NCBI RefSeq assembly: GCF_029407905.1
Contig: NC_073624.1
Coordinates: forward strand, 113,336,001-113,400,000
Length of the DNA stretch: 64,000 bases
Origin: Bubalus kerabau
Lineage: Eukaryota > Chordata > Mammalia > Artiodactyla > Bovidae
Reading direction: 5' to 3'
Of the stretch, positions 34,557 to 46,625 are shown piece after piece; position 1 is the first letter of the stretch, and every line of letters starts with the position of its first letter. A model generated the notes under the pieces. That model did no database searches and was not told the origin of the DNA. It was given only the letters and a program-made list of their open reading frames with translations. The translations under genes and the position numbers were made by a program.

Positions 34557-37014
34557 GGCAAATCCAGGTTTAATTCTTTGTATCTTTCCCCAGTCCTCAC
34601 CTCTCCCCCAACCACCCTGCCTCCCAGTAATTCCAAAGAAGGTAATGTAATTGTTGTGTCAGACCTCTGTAGAGAGGTTTCTAACATAGGAATGAGGTAT
34701 AGAAGGCCATATCCTCAGGTCTTCTCCTGTTGTATTCCTAAGATGACTGCTTTTGGCCTTCTATTTAACTTGACATATGTTAAGTTAGCTAAAGTAGCCA
34801 GAATCTCCACTGTGGAAATAACAGCCTAGATGTAATCCAACAATTTAAGAAAATGCAATTCCTGTTTTTGGGTACTCATTAAATCCATCTTTCAAAAAGG
34901 AAAGGGTATCTGCCTGTTCTATGATTTATCTTTAGGGGAGAAGTCATATTTTCAGTGTGTGTGTGTGAGAGAAAGAGAAAAGGAGAGAGAAAAACAGAGA
35001 AATGGTGCTGGCGCGATGCTTTTGAGAGTATCACTGTGTGTGTAGAGCCATGGTTCTTTCATTTCTTGAGCTCACACAGTGTCTTACCTATGTATCTCCT
35101 ATGTTACTGAGGATTTTAATTTGGTCTTACCTGTGCAAGCCTTAATTTTCCCACATAACTATAAATTCTTTGAAGACAACATCATTCCCTAAATTATCAC
35201 TTTCCACAAATTTTCAGAAAGGAAATACATGGAAATTTGAGATCATTCTCCTGTTTTGAATTTTCTAGGTAATACCTCCCTTTCGTTAGTGTAGATAAGA
35301 GAGAGTTACATATAATGTGCTAAATTCACCTGAAGTGCCTACTCACCCCTAGGAATTAATTTACACATCAGGAGAATCTAGTAGAATAAATTACTTTTCA
35401 TAGCCTCTGAAAATACAGAATGGGCCTCAACAGCACAGAAATTAATACAAAGGATGGACAAATTCGTCTGAACCTTAGGAGACAAGAGAAATGTAAACGA
35501 ACAAAATTGCTGTTCAGAAATGCTTGTTAGGAGGGTTGTTTTTTGCAGGATTCTGTCTATTCACCACAATAGCCTCCCTGGTGGACTCTGTTGGAGAACT
35601 GGGTTACTCTAATCATTCTAACGAGGCATTTTGACATGACTGTTCTCTCTCAAATGATACCTCTCTTCATGGCCCCAAATCTAATTCTGCAGTTTGCAGG
35701 CATCTCAGTAGTTCTAAACAGAGAGTTGTCCTAACTTCTAGTATATTTTTATTCTTCAGTCTTAAGACATATACGGAATCTTTAAGATTTTACACAGTTT
35801 CAGAAGGAAGCAGTTGCAATTTTAAAAAGCATACCTCAAGTAGAAGAACTATGTGAAGTTACCTGTAATTTTACAGCTATGGGATGGGGGAAGAATGAGT
35901 GACTGAAAGATGACATTTCAAGATGGATGTTTTGGGAGACAGGGAATTAAGGAAAAGTACTTATTTTAGCACCTTTTACAGATATACATTTAATTCATTA
36001 ACTTAGAAACTTCAACAGGTAAGATTTCATTTGCTCAAATGTCACATTAAGCAAGCATTTTATGTTAACCAGTTGAAGTTGCTTTTCAATGCTAAATATT
36101 TTAAGCTCAGTTTACATTAGATTACTTGATGTGTCAGCATGGAACAAAGGCTTTGGACTCAATCCCGAGCTTTCTTTACTATCAGACTGCCATCTGGAAG
36201 AATGTAAACTAATACTGCTAACTGACCACCCACTAGGATATTCTCTTTTCACTTTAAGGTCATCTTACTAAATGGATGTTCATCAGCAAACATTCCCCTC
36301 AGCTGTTTTCCTTCCTAATACCCCTTTCTGTCAGGGTCACCAACTAATCTGTTTCCATTGGCCACCTTCCGTTTTGCTGTCTTCTACTCACTCAACCTGA
36401 CATTGCTTGATTTTGGTAAATGTATCTTCAAGTATATTTTGTCTTACACTTTTTTCTACCGCAGTCATCTGCATGACCCCTATCCTCACCACTTCCGCTT
36501 CCAGTATGACTTGCATCTCTACCATCACTACCATCATCCCACACCATGGTCTCCAATAGCACCTCTACCCCCTCTACCTCCATTTCACCACCACCATCTC
36601 CACTGTGTGAGATCATGCCTTAAATACTTCTGTCATCTCTTCTGAAACAGTCTGACCAAACATTGCCATAATCTCCTCAAAGTCCAATGTCAATCACATA
36701 CGAATGACAAGCTTATCTTTGAAAGGCCCAAACCCATCTTCCTGTCTTTTCAGAAGCTCTATACTTGGCCCCAACTATCCAAATATTTTCCTTCGACTTC
36801 ACTACCTACTTAACTTTCAGAATATATTTTGAATTTGACATATACTTTCCATTTATAGGGTCATCATTTTCATCCAAGAAGGGTGACCAACCATCCTGGT
36901 TTCCTCAAGACTTGACTAGTTTTAGCCTCATAAGTTCCATATCCTGGGAAAACTTGGCCCCAGGCAAACCACAACTATTGGTAACCTTCAGTCTAAGTCA
37001 TCATAATTCTGGAT
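34557..37014. other. Unrecognised intron DNA
   Basis: No gene or clear repeat, apart from a GT/GA-rich patch at 34955-35003 and C/A/T-rich low-complexity sequence at 36470-36605. Confidence 0.45.
36470..36605. repeat. Low-complexity CAT/CCA-rich tract
   Basis: Many CATC, CACC and ACCT units without a fixed period. The open frames across it (His/Pro-rich on plus, Asp/Glu/Gly-rich on minus) are products of composition. Confidence 0.7.
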
Positions 37015-37186
37015 CTAGGCTTCTGTAATAGCCTCCTGACAGCGACTCTGTTTCAACTCTTGCTCTTTCCTTGACTCTTCTTCACATAAAAAGGCAGACT
37101 GATCATTTTAAATTGGAACCTGCTCATGAGACAATCCTTCTCAAAGCCCTTCCATGTATTCCCATTTCACTTAAAATAATCTGGAT
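37015..37186 (+). mobile_element. L2 LINE, first part (interrupted)
   Basis: AATAGCCTCCTGACAGCGAC, GGCAGACTGATCATTTTAAA, AGCCCTTCCATGTATTCCCA and AAAATAATCTGGATTTCTTA follow the L2 3' half in order. The element resumes after a Bov-A2. Confidence 0.8.
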
Positions 37187-37456
37187 TTCTTATGCTATGC
37201 TATGCTAAGTCACTTCAGTCGTATCCGACTCTGTGCCACCCCATAGACGGCAGCCCACCAGGCTCCCCCATCCCTGGGATTCTCCAGGCAAGAACACTGG
37301 AGTGGGCTGCCATTTCCTTCTCCAGTGCATGAAAGTGAAAAGTGAAAGTGAAGTCGCTCAGTTGTGTCCGACTCTTAGTGACCCCATGGATTGCAGCCTA
37401 CCAGGCTCCTCCGTCCATGGGATTTTCCAAGCAAGAGTACTGGAGTGGGGTGCCAG
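37187..37456 (-). mobile_element. Bov-A2 SINE inserted in L2
   Basis: Reverse-complement dimer. Its right end stops at GGAGTGGGGTGCCA, short of the usual ATTGCCTTCTCC, and no target duplication is evident. The left end carries TATGC repeats in place of CTG repeats. Confidence 0.92.
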
Positions 37457-37770
37457 AGGCTTTATATGATCTGACCCCTCCATCTCCTACCACCGTTCTC
37501 CCAACTTTACCTTCTCTCCTCCAAACCTATTAGGCACACATGGACTCAGAGCCTTTGCTATGCTCTTCCTTCTGCCTGCAGTCTTCTTCCCCTAGATATC
37601 ATCATGGATTGCTCCATTAGTTTATTCAGCTTTCTGCTTAACATAACACCTCTTTAGAGAGCTTTTATATGGCCATGCTATTGAAGAAGTCCTGCCCACT
37701 CCTCAACACTCACACCACCTCCCCCTTGCCCTGCTTCTTTCCTATCCTGGCACATATCACCAGAAGGTCT
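37457..37770 (+). mobile_element. L2 LINE, second part
   Basis: TTTATATGATCTGACCCCTC, TCAGAGCCTTTGCTATGCTC and TTCTGCCTGCAGTCTTCTTC continue the L2 begun at 37015, after loss of a few tens of bases at the SINE. Confidence 0.8.
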
Positions 37771-38530
37771 ATTCGGTTGAGGTTTTCCCACCAGAACAGG
37801 AGGCCCACAAGTGCCAGCAGACAGAGTAGAGCCATATAGGCCTGTTGATGGAATGCGTGCAGATTCCCTGCAATCAGCTATAGTCAGTGTCCTCAGTATC
37901 CACAGGTTGGGGTCTCCAGGGAAGCAAACTCAGATTTGCATGTGGGAGGTTGACTGGGATGTGTCTTTTGAATCAGTACCTGTGAGAGAGTGTACAAAGC
38001 AGAATGGTTTGGGTGAAGTTGGGCTGTGGTTCAGTCATATCAGAGGCCTCAGCTGATCCTATAGGAAGTTCTAGAGCTATGACGACTCTTCAGAGTTGAT
38101 CTGAATTCTGAAGAGGGATGAGATTTTATGCTCCTAAATCTACCAGTCTTTCCCTACATCTTGGACCAGGGGTCTCCTCAGCTGTGATGGAGATGCTGAG
38201 GAGGAGGAACTCAGTCACTATGAGCTGTTAGCCATCAACACTCTTGGCCAGTGAATCAGTGTCTTCATTATGAGGATGGTACAACCTGTGTGAGTGGAGG
38301 ACTCACCACAGCCATGACTGTCTTTATGAGCTCTCTTCTTTCCCCTCAGCAGATTTTTGCTTAGTTAGGGAATTCATCTACAATGACTTTAGTCCCTTAT
38401 GACTAATCAAATTACCCCTAAGTATGAAGCCCTTAGTCCAAGTTCCATATCTTTAATTCAGTATCTCCATAGCACACAAGAATTTCTGCTAGTAATTGCT
38501 TTATAGCCCTTAGCCAGTAGTGTGGTGCCT
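37771..38530. other. Unrecognised intron DNA
   Basis: GGGTCTCCAGGGAAGCAAAC near 37910 looks like the start of an old LTR-type repeat but cannot be assigned. No gene seen. Confidence 0.4.
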
Positions 38531-38539
38531 AGAGATGAT

Positions 38540-38660
38540 ATTTTTTCCTATTCATGTATGTGAGTTTCCCTCACCCTAAACTCCAGAAGAACAGGGGTAT
38601 TACCTAATAAGGCACATAATAGGGACTTAGAAATAACTGTTGGTTGATTGCATTGAAAGG
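38540..38660 (+). mobile_element. L2 3' tail
   Basis: AAACTCCAGAAGAACAGGGG, ATAAGGCACATAATAGGGAC and AACTGTTGGTTGATTGCATT match the L2 terminal segment. Confidence 0.6.
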
Positions 38661-40600
38661 AGAGCCTTACCCATCCTACTCTGTAAACAGCTTGGACACT
38701 AGTACTCAGTATAGCAACAGAGTTTCTAGTTTAACCAAGGAGTCCACCAGTGAATGTATTTGGAAGTCTGTTTTTGTTCCTAGTGCTGTAGACATGGCTC
38801 TGTTAGTCCTTTCATAAAACTGGAAATGAAAACATTTCTGAAAGTACAGTTTTTATACGATAGATTCAAGACCCCGCAGAGTTGCAGCCAACAGATGAGT
38901 GCTTTTGCTGATGTGATTAGCTCGTGAAGGGACCTTATTACTATTAGGAATCTCAGCTTTATGTGTAATTTATTTAGTCAATTGCCGTGATCACTAGGTG
39001 GAACTGCCAGTTAGTGTTAGACAGTTCCAACTGTGAGATTCAGAGAAATTAACCTGCTCTTTTAGAATATGGAGCTGACAATCAGAAAGCACCTTTGTTC
39101 TCAGCAGCTTGATAATTCTGATAATTTTAAAAGCACCCACTGAATAGAGTAGACATGAATTAAGGACTTAATATAGACAACTACATCAATATCTTTTCTT
39201 TTTGAAAAGCATTATAGATACTAGAACAGAGGTCATCTCCATTGGGTAAATAAAAAGCTTGATTAAAATGAATATTTATTTGATGGCTTTTATAGCAGCA
39301 TCCATCATTTTAAGTGTAAGAAGAGGTGTTCACTTTAATGACCTTTGCAAATGAGGCTAAGTTCACATGCTTGTTGGAAATATTGTACTTTTGAATGAAT
39401 TTTAAAAAGGTACCTGAATTGGCTCAATGCTGTGACATTTTAAAAGGACATATTCTATTTATATTAATCTTAAGATTTTTCTGTGTGTTAAATTGGTGAT
39501 AAATTCTCTGAATAGAAGGTTTTTCTCTTGAGGTTGCGAATCTATTTAGAGGTGACAGACAAATGGCAGTCCAGCACTGTCTCAAAATGAATCTGGACTC
39601 TTTGCATGTTCTCCATTTGTAAAAATACTAAGATGTTATTCATTTATAGGAAAGGTCAATGTCAGGTTTTTAATTTTAATAACATAAGGGTGGTTTTAAA
39701 TATATCCTTTATGTGGTGGTGTCTTTCAAATTCATTTAATTCCCATAACTCCTCTTCTACCCCTGAGGTATCTGCCAAATCAGTATTTACATCTAATGGT
39801 CCAGATGGTGACAGTGTGAAATGCTGCTGTGGATGCACCCAGGTTAAAAAGACTGAATCTGACCTAGTGTGCAAATGAACAGTGAATTGTTTAGGTGAAT
39901 AAGACTATGTTATTTTAATATTTATTTTGTGAGGATACTATTTAATTTGGATTAACTTTACATTCAGTCTCATTCATTGGTTTCTTACTAAGCAATGATT
40001 GAGTTCCACCAAGACTTGTCCAGAGTCTAGTCTAGACTCCATAGATACCTAGAGGGATAGGATGACTTTAAAGAAGTTCAGGATGCAGTGGACAGACAAA
40101 TTTAAACAGAATAACAATGTTATGTGTTAGCTGCACTGAACCAGGATGCTCTGGCAGAAAGAGGAGAAGGTTGAAGTTTCCAGGGTCTAGTGACAGGACT
40201 AAGGAACGAAGACTTTATTTGAAGATTAATATCCCCCAGTAAGTAAGATCTGTTTTCAAGCCAGGAAGGTTTTCCTTCTCAGGGAGGGCTGGGTGAAAGA
40301 GAGGGTAAAAGGTCTTCAGACCTGAGTTCTGCCACCAGCCACCTCGGGGCGAGGGGTGGTATGGGGCAGGGGTGTGGTGGCGGGGGTGCAGTGCTCCAAG
40401 CAAGTTCTTCCTGCACCATTAAACTAGATGCCTCATACCTTTTTTTTTCTTTCTGTGAGGATTATATGAATGAGAATCACCTGTGTGAGCCAAGGGGTGT
40501 TCACAGTCATGGAGGAGAAGACCAGAAAGAAGGTGACAGAAAGAGCAAGGCAGAGGCTAAGCTAGTTACACAGAAGCTGGCAAGGGGAGAAAAGCTGTTT
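38661..40600. other. Unrecognised intron DNA
   Basis: No gene found. Possible weak reverse L2 at 40010-40200; a G-quadruplex motif at 40346-40386. Confidence 0.45.
40346..40386 (+). other. G-quadruplex motif
   Basis: Five G-runs of four to five bases occur within 41 bases; the four-run core 40346-40372 has loops of 3, 6 and 2. Confidence 0.7.
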
Positions 40601-40615
40601 AAAAGCAAGGTTAGG

Positions 40616-40862
40616 AAGGGACAGTTAGGGAGTTTGGGATGGACGTGTACACACTGATATATTTTAAATGGATAACTAACAAGGACACACGGTACAGCAT
40701 AGGGAACTCTGCTCAATGTTATGTGCAGCCTGGATGGGAGGGGAGTTTGGGGGAGAATGGGTACATGTGTATGTACGGCTGAGTCCCTTCGCTGTTCTGA
40801 AACATCACGACGTTGTTAATCAGCTGTGCCCCAATACAAAATAAAAACCTTGAGAAACAATC
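40616..40862 (+). mobile_element. L1 LINE 3' UTR, severely 5'-truncated
   Basis: The L1 3' UTR segment includes AACTCTGCTCAATGTTATGT, GGATGGGAGGGGAGTTTGGG and CCCCAATACAAAATAAAAAC. The target duplication AAAAGCAAG(G/A)TTAGG, 15 bp with one mismatch, is at 40601-40615 and 40863-40877. Confidence 0.93.
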
Positions 40863-40877
40863 AAAAGCAAGATTAGG

Positions 40878-42030
40878 GTGGTCAGAGGTCCAAACTCAGT
40901 TTTCCACTTCTGGCTTCAAGCTTGCCAAGGGGTCTGTCCATAACAAATAGGAGCCTTGAGAAAAGAGAAAAGACAAGAAAAAAAAGCTGATAAATTGAGA
41001 TTTATCAATAAATTGAGACAAAGCAGTGGGGAAAAAATAGAGAAAGGAATAGAGGGGAGAAAAGAAACTTGGAAAAGAGTAAAGGGGAAAAAAGGCCAGT
41101 TTGTTTATTTTATCTTCCATTAGCAAGAGGGCAGAAGGAGGGGAAAGATAAGGAAAATCAAATAACTTGGGACTGGTGAGGAAAGAGGTGGGCGGATTTT
41201 GAGATGTGTGTGTGTGTGTGGATTGTGTGTGTGTGTCTGTGGATTCACCTCATAAGGGATGAACTGTTGCCTAGGGAGGGCCTCGGTGCTGGGACCCTAA
41301 TTATTTGTTCAACTAGGAAGAACCCAGGAGAGGTATTTGCCATAATTCAAATCCACAGAAATAAAGAGTTTGATGTGAACCTCAAATGACAGAGAAAATG
41401 GATATATTTTGTAGACTGTATCAGACGGAAAAGGATGAGGCGCTGCAGTGATTTCCCCCAAGCAAAGGAAAACCAAAGTCTGTTAGTTCTTTTCAGGGTT
41501 GAAACAGGATATAGGTCATATGGCAATTTCATTGAAAAAAAAAAAAAAACAACTATGAAATGTTGAAGCTGCATTACCAGCAGCAGAGAGATTTAGCATT
41601 AGGATAGGGAAGCAGAACAGGCGGAAAGAGAAAGCTGTTGAGAGGAATATGAGCACTCCACTTTGCAGCCACTTTTAACCCAGAATAGAAATGCATCCTG
41701 GCTATTGCTGGAACAGTCAGAAGTGTCCTTGATATGTGTGTCAACAAATCACAAGGCAACATGAGGAGTTAAGCAAGAAAGGAAAGTGAAGTGTTTGGGG
41801 TAGGTGGCCCCTTAAGAAGGCGGCAGTTGGGTTCTTCTGGGGAAGATGAGAAAATTATTATTGATTAAATGAGGGCATTAGCATCAGTGCTACATATTAT
41901 TTATGGTTCTTTGAAAATGGATTTGAACATGCACCTGAAATTTAGATAAGCTAGTCAGAAAGGGGAAGAATTAAGGTAAAAATTCCAGGAGAAGATGGCA
42001 GAGTGCCAAAATCTAGAGGCAGAATGAAAT
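40878..42030. other. Unrecognised intron DNA
   Basis: Purine-rich patches near 40960-41100, an interrupted (GT)n at 41205-41238 and an A-run at 41535-41549. No gene seen. Confidence 0.5.
41205..41238. repeat. Interrupted (GT)n microsatellite
   Basis: Two GT runs separated by GATT. Confidence 0.9.
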
Positions 42031-42047
42031 CTTACAATAGAGTACAA

Positions 42048-42318
42048 GGAGAAGGCAATGGCACCCCACTCCAGTATTCTTGCCTGGAAAACCCCATGAA
42101 CGGAGGAGCCTGGTAGGCTGCAGTCCATGGGGTCGCGAAGAGTCGGACATGACTGAGTGACTTCACTTTCACTTTTCACTTTCATGCATTGGAGAAGGAA
42201 ATGGCAACCCACTCCAATGTTCTTGCCTGGAGAATCCCAGGGACGGGGAAGCCTGGTGGGCTGCCGTCTATGGGGTCGCACAGAGTCGGACACGACTGAA
42301 GTGACTTAGCAGCAGCAA
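42048..42318 (+). mobile_element. Bov-A2 SINE, full dimer
   Basis: Complete dimer ending in CAG repeats. An imperfect target duplication around TTACAATA is at 42032-42039 and 42321-42328. Confidence 0.93.
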
Positions 42319-42329
42319 CTTTACAATAA

Positions 42330-42799
42330 AGAGGGAAGTGAATATTCCTGAAGGGACTGGCTCCAGGCTTCTTGATACCCACCAATAGGGGAAGAATGTC
42401 ATGGGGGTTGGGGGAATGGATTGTTGGAAAGGGATGGACTGTAGGTTAGATGTGTGAGTGTGAATATATAGCAGGGGGAAAAAAGACTAAATTTTGTGAC
42501 TGTTCCTGGCTCTTATGATCCACATGAGCAAGAAGAATTAAGACAGCAAAAAAGAGAGCAGTTAGGTTAAATAAAACAGCCTTTTTGGGAGACTCTTGGA
42601 AAGGGTGGTCCCACTTGAACAGATTTTTGACCATACAAAGTGCAGCCTATGAAGACACTAGAGGATGAAGGCCATGGATATACAGAGGAAAATGATACAA
42701 GTATTATATAAAGATTTACTGCAGGAGATAGCACACTTACACAACAGAAATGTTACTACATGAAAGCAAAGTCATTTTGGTTTGCAGAAAATAGAACCG
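42330..42799. other. Unrecognised intron DNA
   Basis: Nothing recognised. Confidence 0.4.
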
Positions 42800-43130
42800 G
42801 AACTATTGCATATTCTTAATTGCACCATGCTCTATTGTGCTTTCAAATCTTTGCACGTCCTGCTTCCTTTGCCTGGTATAACCTCCTTCCCTTTGTTTTA
42901 CTACTGGACTCCTCAGTTGTCAGCTGTCATCTCTACTGAGTCATTCTCTGGCCATGCTCAAGAGAAACTGGCTCTTCTTCCCTATTTGCATTTCAATGGC
43001 ACCTTTCCAAACTCTCAGTATAGCACTTGTAATATTGATATTCCTAAAGATGTCTATTCCCTCTTTGCCTCTTTTATTAGGCAAGGCTTGTATTTTCATC
43101 AGTTTGGACTAACAAAGGGTCTGCCATATG
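42800..43130 (+). mobile_element. L2 LINE 3' region, diverged
   Basis: TTTGCACGTCCTGCTTCCTT, TTGCCTGGTATAACCTCCTT and TAGCACTTGTAATATTGATA follow the L2 order. Confidence 0.6.
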
Positions 43131-46029
43131 GCAAAAAGCTGATATAAAATTAGAGGTCAAGAGCAATTGTGTTTTACTGTGGGAAAGGGACAGGATAGGG
43201 AAAATGACATTTTTTTAGTTTTTGTACTATTGTAAGAAAAATTTGGAATTAGTTGGCCAACACATTGATGGGGAAAAATGGAAAGCTATGCTAAGTGTAT
43301 GAGTGACATTAAAAAAAATAGAACTGTCTAGCACATAGCTGATAACAAGTTTCTTTAGGTTTAAGATATCATTTGAGTTTCTTATTAAAGGGAAAGGGAA
43401 TATGGAATTAGAGTCTTGGGAATCAAGCTTTCTGAGAGAGTATACATGCCAAGGACAATGTATAAATATCATTAGTGAATAACTGGACAGGAAAAAAACA
43501 TAAAAGAGTCAAAGAGAAAACAGTTCTGTTTGAGAATAGGTTTTAAAAATGATATGTGAGTAACATTGGGAATTTGGCTAGTTTGGTTGGAGAGATACTC
43601 TAACTAGATTCATAGATTATAGTGCAACTGCGTTTTCTAGTAAGAACTGGTAAGAATAAAATGAAAGAAAAGAGCTTTGAAATATTAAACCTATACTTGA
43701 AGTATATTAATATCTTTTCTTGCTAGTTTAATATCAATAGAATAACCATTTGAAAGTTTCTACTACTTCTTTATTATTACATTGAGCAACTGGCGCTTGT
43801 AAAGATGTGAAAGGATCCTCATTACTTGATGATATAATAGCTAAGGTGGAATATTTGAATTTCTGAATATGTATAAATCCTAATTATGACTGTGGTCATT
43901 TCCAGGGACATTATCACCCTCCTAGATGGAATGCCAGGAGAATTGTAAGGATCCCTTGAAATGAAGGAAAAAGTTCAGTCCATCTTCTGTATCACAAGCA
44001 TCTTGCATCTACTTGGCAGTTTGACTGTCACTGTGGAAATAGTAATATAATCAGATTGTGGGTAATGGAAACAAACTCTTTCTCATGCACAGCCCAGTTA
44101 ATTCAGTTTTCAAATAAAGATGAGACTGTATGGAGTAGCAAATTATAGGCATATAGATTAGATATTTGAATTTAGATTTTCATCTTGGCTATGTAATTGA
44201 CTTGAAGCAATGTTAAGAAATTTGCTTAGCCTGAGTTATCCCCTTCACACAACAGATCACCAATCTCAAATGTGATAAGTGAACACCTCTAACAGCATCT
44301 ACATTAATCTTAGTTTCTTAGTGAAACTGTCCCATCTGCATATTACTTCTTTTTTTGAGTTTTTGGCTTTTCTCTCTCCAATGGTGATCTGTTCTCATTC
44401 ATTTCTCCTTAAAGGTTATGCAGCTAATTAGTGTATTTCTCCTGTAGACCTTCAATGCATTGCATGTTGTGCTAGACTTACATAGGAAGTCAAGATTCTC
44501 TCTAAGCATATTTGGAATTCAATTTCCAAGATTTCACAAATTGTTCGTTTTGCAGAAGCAATTTTGTTTCCATCTGGTTTGCCTAGGGGAAAGTTCACTG
44601 GTGTTCATTGTTAAGAAAATCAGAGCATCATTTAGGGAATTCAGCGGTCCTTTGCATGGAAATGTGGATATCACTACATTACACAGTACAAAAATACAGT
44701 TAATCTGCAAATGAGTATGATATGAATTTGAATGGAAGCTATCCTCTTCAGACAAAGAAGCACATAGGTATATCTTATTTGCTTCATTTTGAATGGATTC
44801 AGACTGACAGATGCAATGACCCTGCTGAGATGTCAGGGTTCTTTTTTATGTAAAGGACATCATAGATTTTTATGAGAAATGATGACTAAAAGAATTTAAG
44901 AACATGTGTTATGCAATTGTAGCTCAGGGCATTTTAAACTACAGTACTTTCCCTCTTTTATTTACAATAGCATTATGGTTTTCAACTTTTCCACATCATA
45001 TTATTAATGAAGGAAACTTAGTTTCTAGAAAATGTGGCTGAAAAAAATGGACTGATAAATTTTGGTCAATTTCACCAGATGATTTTTTTTATCATTTTAT
45101 TAGGATGAGTTTTTATATATGATTTTCATATATGGTTTTACTGTGCAATATCCTGCTACTAGAGGTCAATACAAAAAATTTTTAAGAGGATTTTTTCATA
45201 TTTGAAAATCTCATAAAAGTAATTTTGCCAACACTGTACCCTAAAGTAGCTTACAAATTTCCATGGAAATCTATTTCAGAAAAGTAGTACCATGACTGTT
45301 CAATAAATTCTGCAAAGGGACGGATGCAGAGCCTGAGGTAACCCTTATTTCCATTGCTTTGAAATGCATATTCTTGACAAATAAATGAAAAAAATTACAT
45401 AAGAAAAATCACCATACAAACTTCAGATTATCCCCCAAAATCTTTCAACTAGGAGAAAGAATATGTGAAATCTAAGGGAAATCACTTCAAATTTAAAGCT
45501 AGAAAAATATGTATAAAATAGTGCTATCTGCAAAAATCCTATAGGCACTCAGGGTCCTTGAATATTTGAAAAGATTTGGTTGAATATAATGAATCATAGA
45601 TCATATGACTACTTTTTTAAGATAAGATAGAAGAGGCTTACAGACTTAAGCTCATGGGAAAAAAGACAAAAATGTAAAGAAAATATGTAATAGTATAAAA
45701 GATTACTTTCAAATTTACCCAGAGTGAATTAAAGGCAGCAAAATGAGTCAGTGATGCCCCTTGTTGGTTACAATGGCACAGGGTAAGGTGGGAATTCTTT
45801 CTGAAAGAAGTTGTATATAGCATAAATTAAGAATAACCATTTTTGTGTGAGGGTAAATTTGAACTGCTTACAGAGGTAACCAGAGACAATTTTTCCTGGT
45901 GTCACTGAGTAAGAGTTTCCTGTGCTTACAAATAATGTATATCAGAAAGGAAAATGGATCAGAGGTTAAATTTTTATTCCTAAAATGTGTGAGGTTCTCA
46001 AAACTGATTTTTAGAGACAATGCCATGAT
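43131..46029. other. Unrecognised AT-rich intron DNA
   Basis: Nearly 3 kb without a recognisable gene or transposon. Open frames are short and lack coding signs. Confidence 0.45.
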
Positions 46030-46141
46030 TAACACTGCAGTGAGACTATCAAGTTCAAATCTTGACATATCATGTCATGTCTGGTTGTGTGATCCGGGAA
46101 CATTTTTAACCTTTGGGTGACTTTGTATCCTTATCAGTAGA
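46030..46141 (+). mobile_element. MIR SINE, first half (split)
   Basis: AAGTTCAAATCTTGACATAT, GGTTGTGTGATCCGGGAACA and TGACTTTGTATCCTTATCAG correspond to the central MIR region before its ATAATA segment. Confidence 0.65.
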
Positions 46142-46290
46142 ATTGTTGTTCAGTTGCTAAGTTGTGTCTGACTCTTTGCAACCCCATGAACTGCAGCACA
46201 TCAGGCTTCCCTGTCTTTCATTCTCTCCCGGAGTTGGCTCAAACTCATGTCCATTGAGTCAGTGATGCCATTCAACTATCCCATCCTGAT
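46142..46290 (-). mobile_element. BovB tail inserted in MIR
   Basis: Reverse complement of the last 150 bases of BovB: GTTGTTCAGTTGCTAAGTTG at left to GATGCCATTCAACTATCCCA at right. It separates two collinear MIR halves. Confidence 0.8.
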
Positions 46291-46395
46291 AATAAACTAA
46301 ATCAAAGGACTGTTGTGAGGATGAAAGGGTTAATATATGCGATGTATATACAATGGAAGCTGGCACACAGGAAGTGGTCAATTAATGTTAGTCAT
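46291..46395 (+). mobile_element. MIR SINE, second half
   Basis: ATAATAAACTAAATCAAAGG, GACTGTTGTGAGGATGAAAG and GCTGGCACACAGGAAGTGG continue the MIR interrupted by the BovB tail. Confidence 0.75.
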
Positions 46396-46439
46396 CGATC
46401 AATATCAGACTGCCATTTATAGATCAGCTTCTCTAATTT

Positions 46440-46625
46440 GGAAGCTGGATACTTCATATAATTTACTCCATATCTTCACAGCCCTGAAATACAGGTTATC
46501 ATTATCTCCATTTTATAATTGGACAGACTGGGGCTCAGCCCTGTGGAGTAACTTTGTTAAGGTAAGATGCTCCTTCGAACCCAGAACACAGGTTTGTTAA
46601 GCATTGAAGCCCCTGCTCTTTCTTG
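46440..46625 (-). mobile_element. MIR SINE
   Basis: Reverse MIR: AGGTTATCATTATCTCCATT, TTATAATTGGACAGACTGGG and CCTTCGAACCCAGAACACAG. Confidence 0.7.

Noticed and set aside
36358..36645. Histidine/proline-rich plus frame and acidic minus frame
   Set aside because: Both are products of a CAT/CCA-rich low-complexity tract; no splice sites or known motif.
37811..38056. Old LTR signalled by GGGTCTCCAGGGAAGCAAAC
   Set aside because: The resemblance covers only the first few dozen bases; too weak to annotate without a library search.
39606..39878. Frame with a cysteine cluster (KCCCGCTQVKK)
   Set aside because: Considered as a small-protein exon, but there are no flanking splice sites in register and no known family.
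42782..43147. 121-codon plus-strand frame
   Set aside because: Lies in a diverged L2; no domain or splice context.
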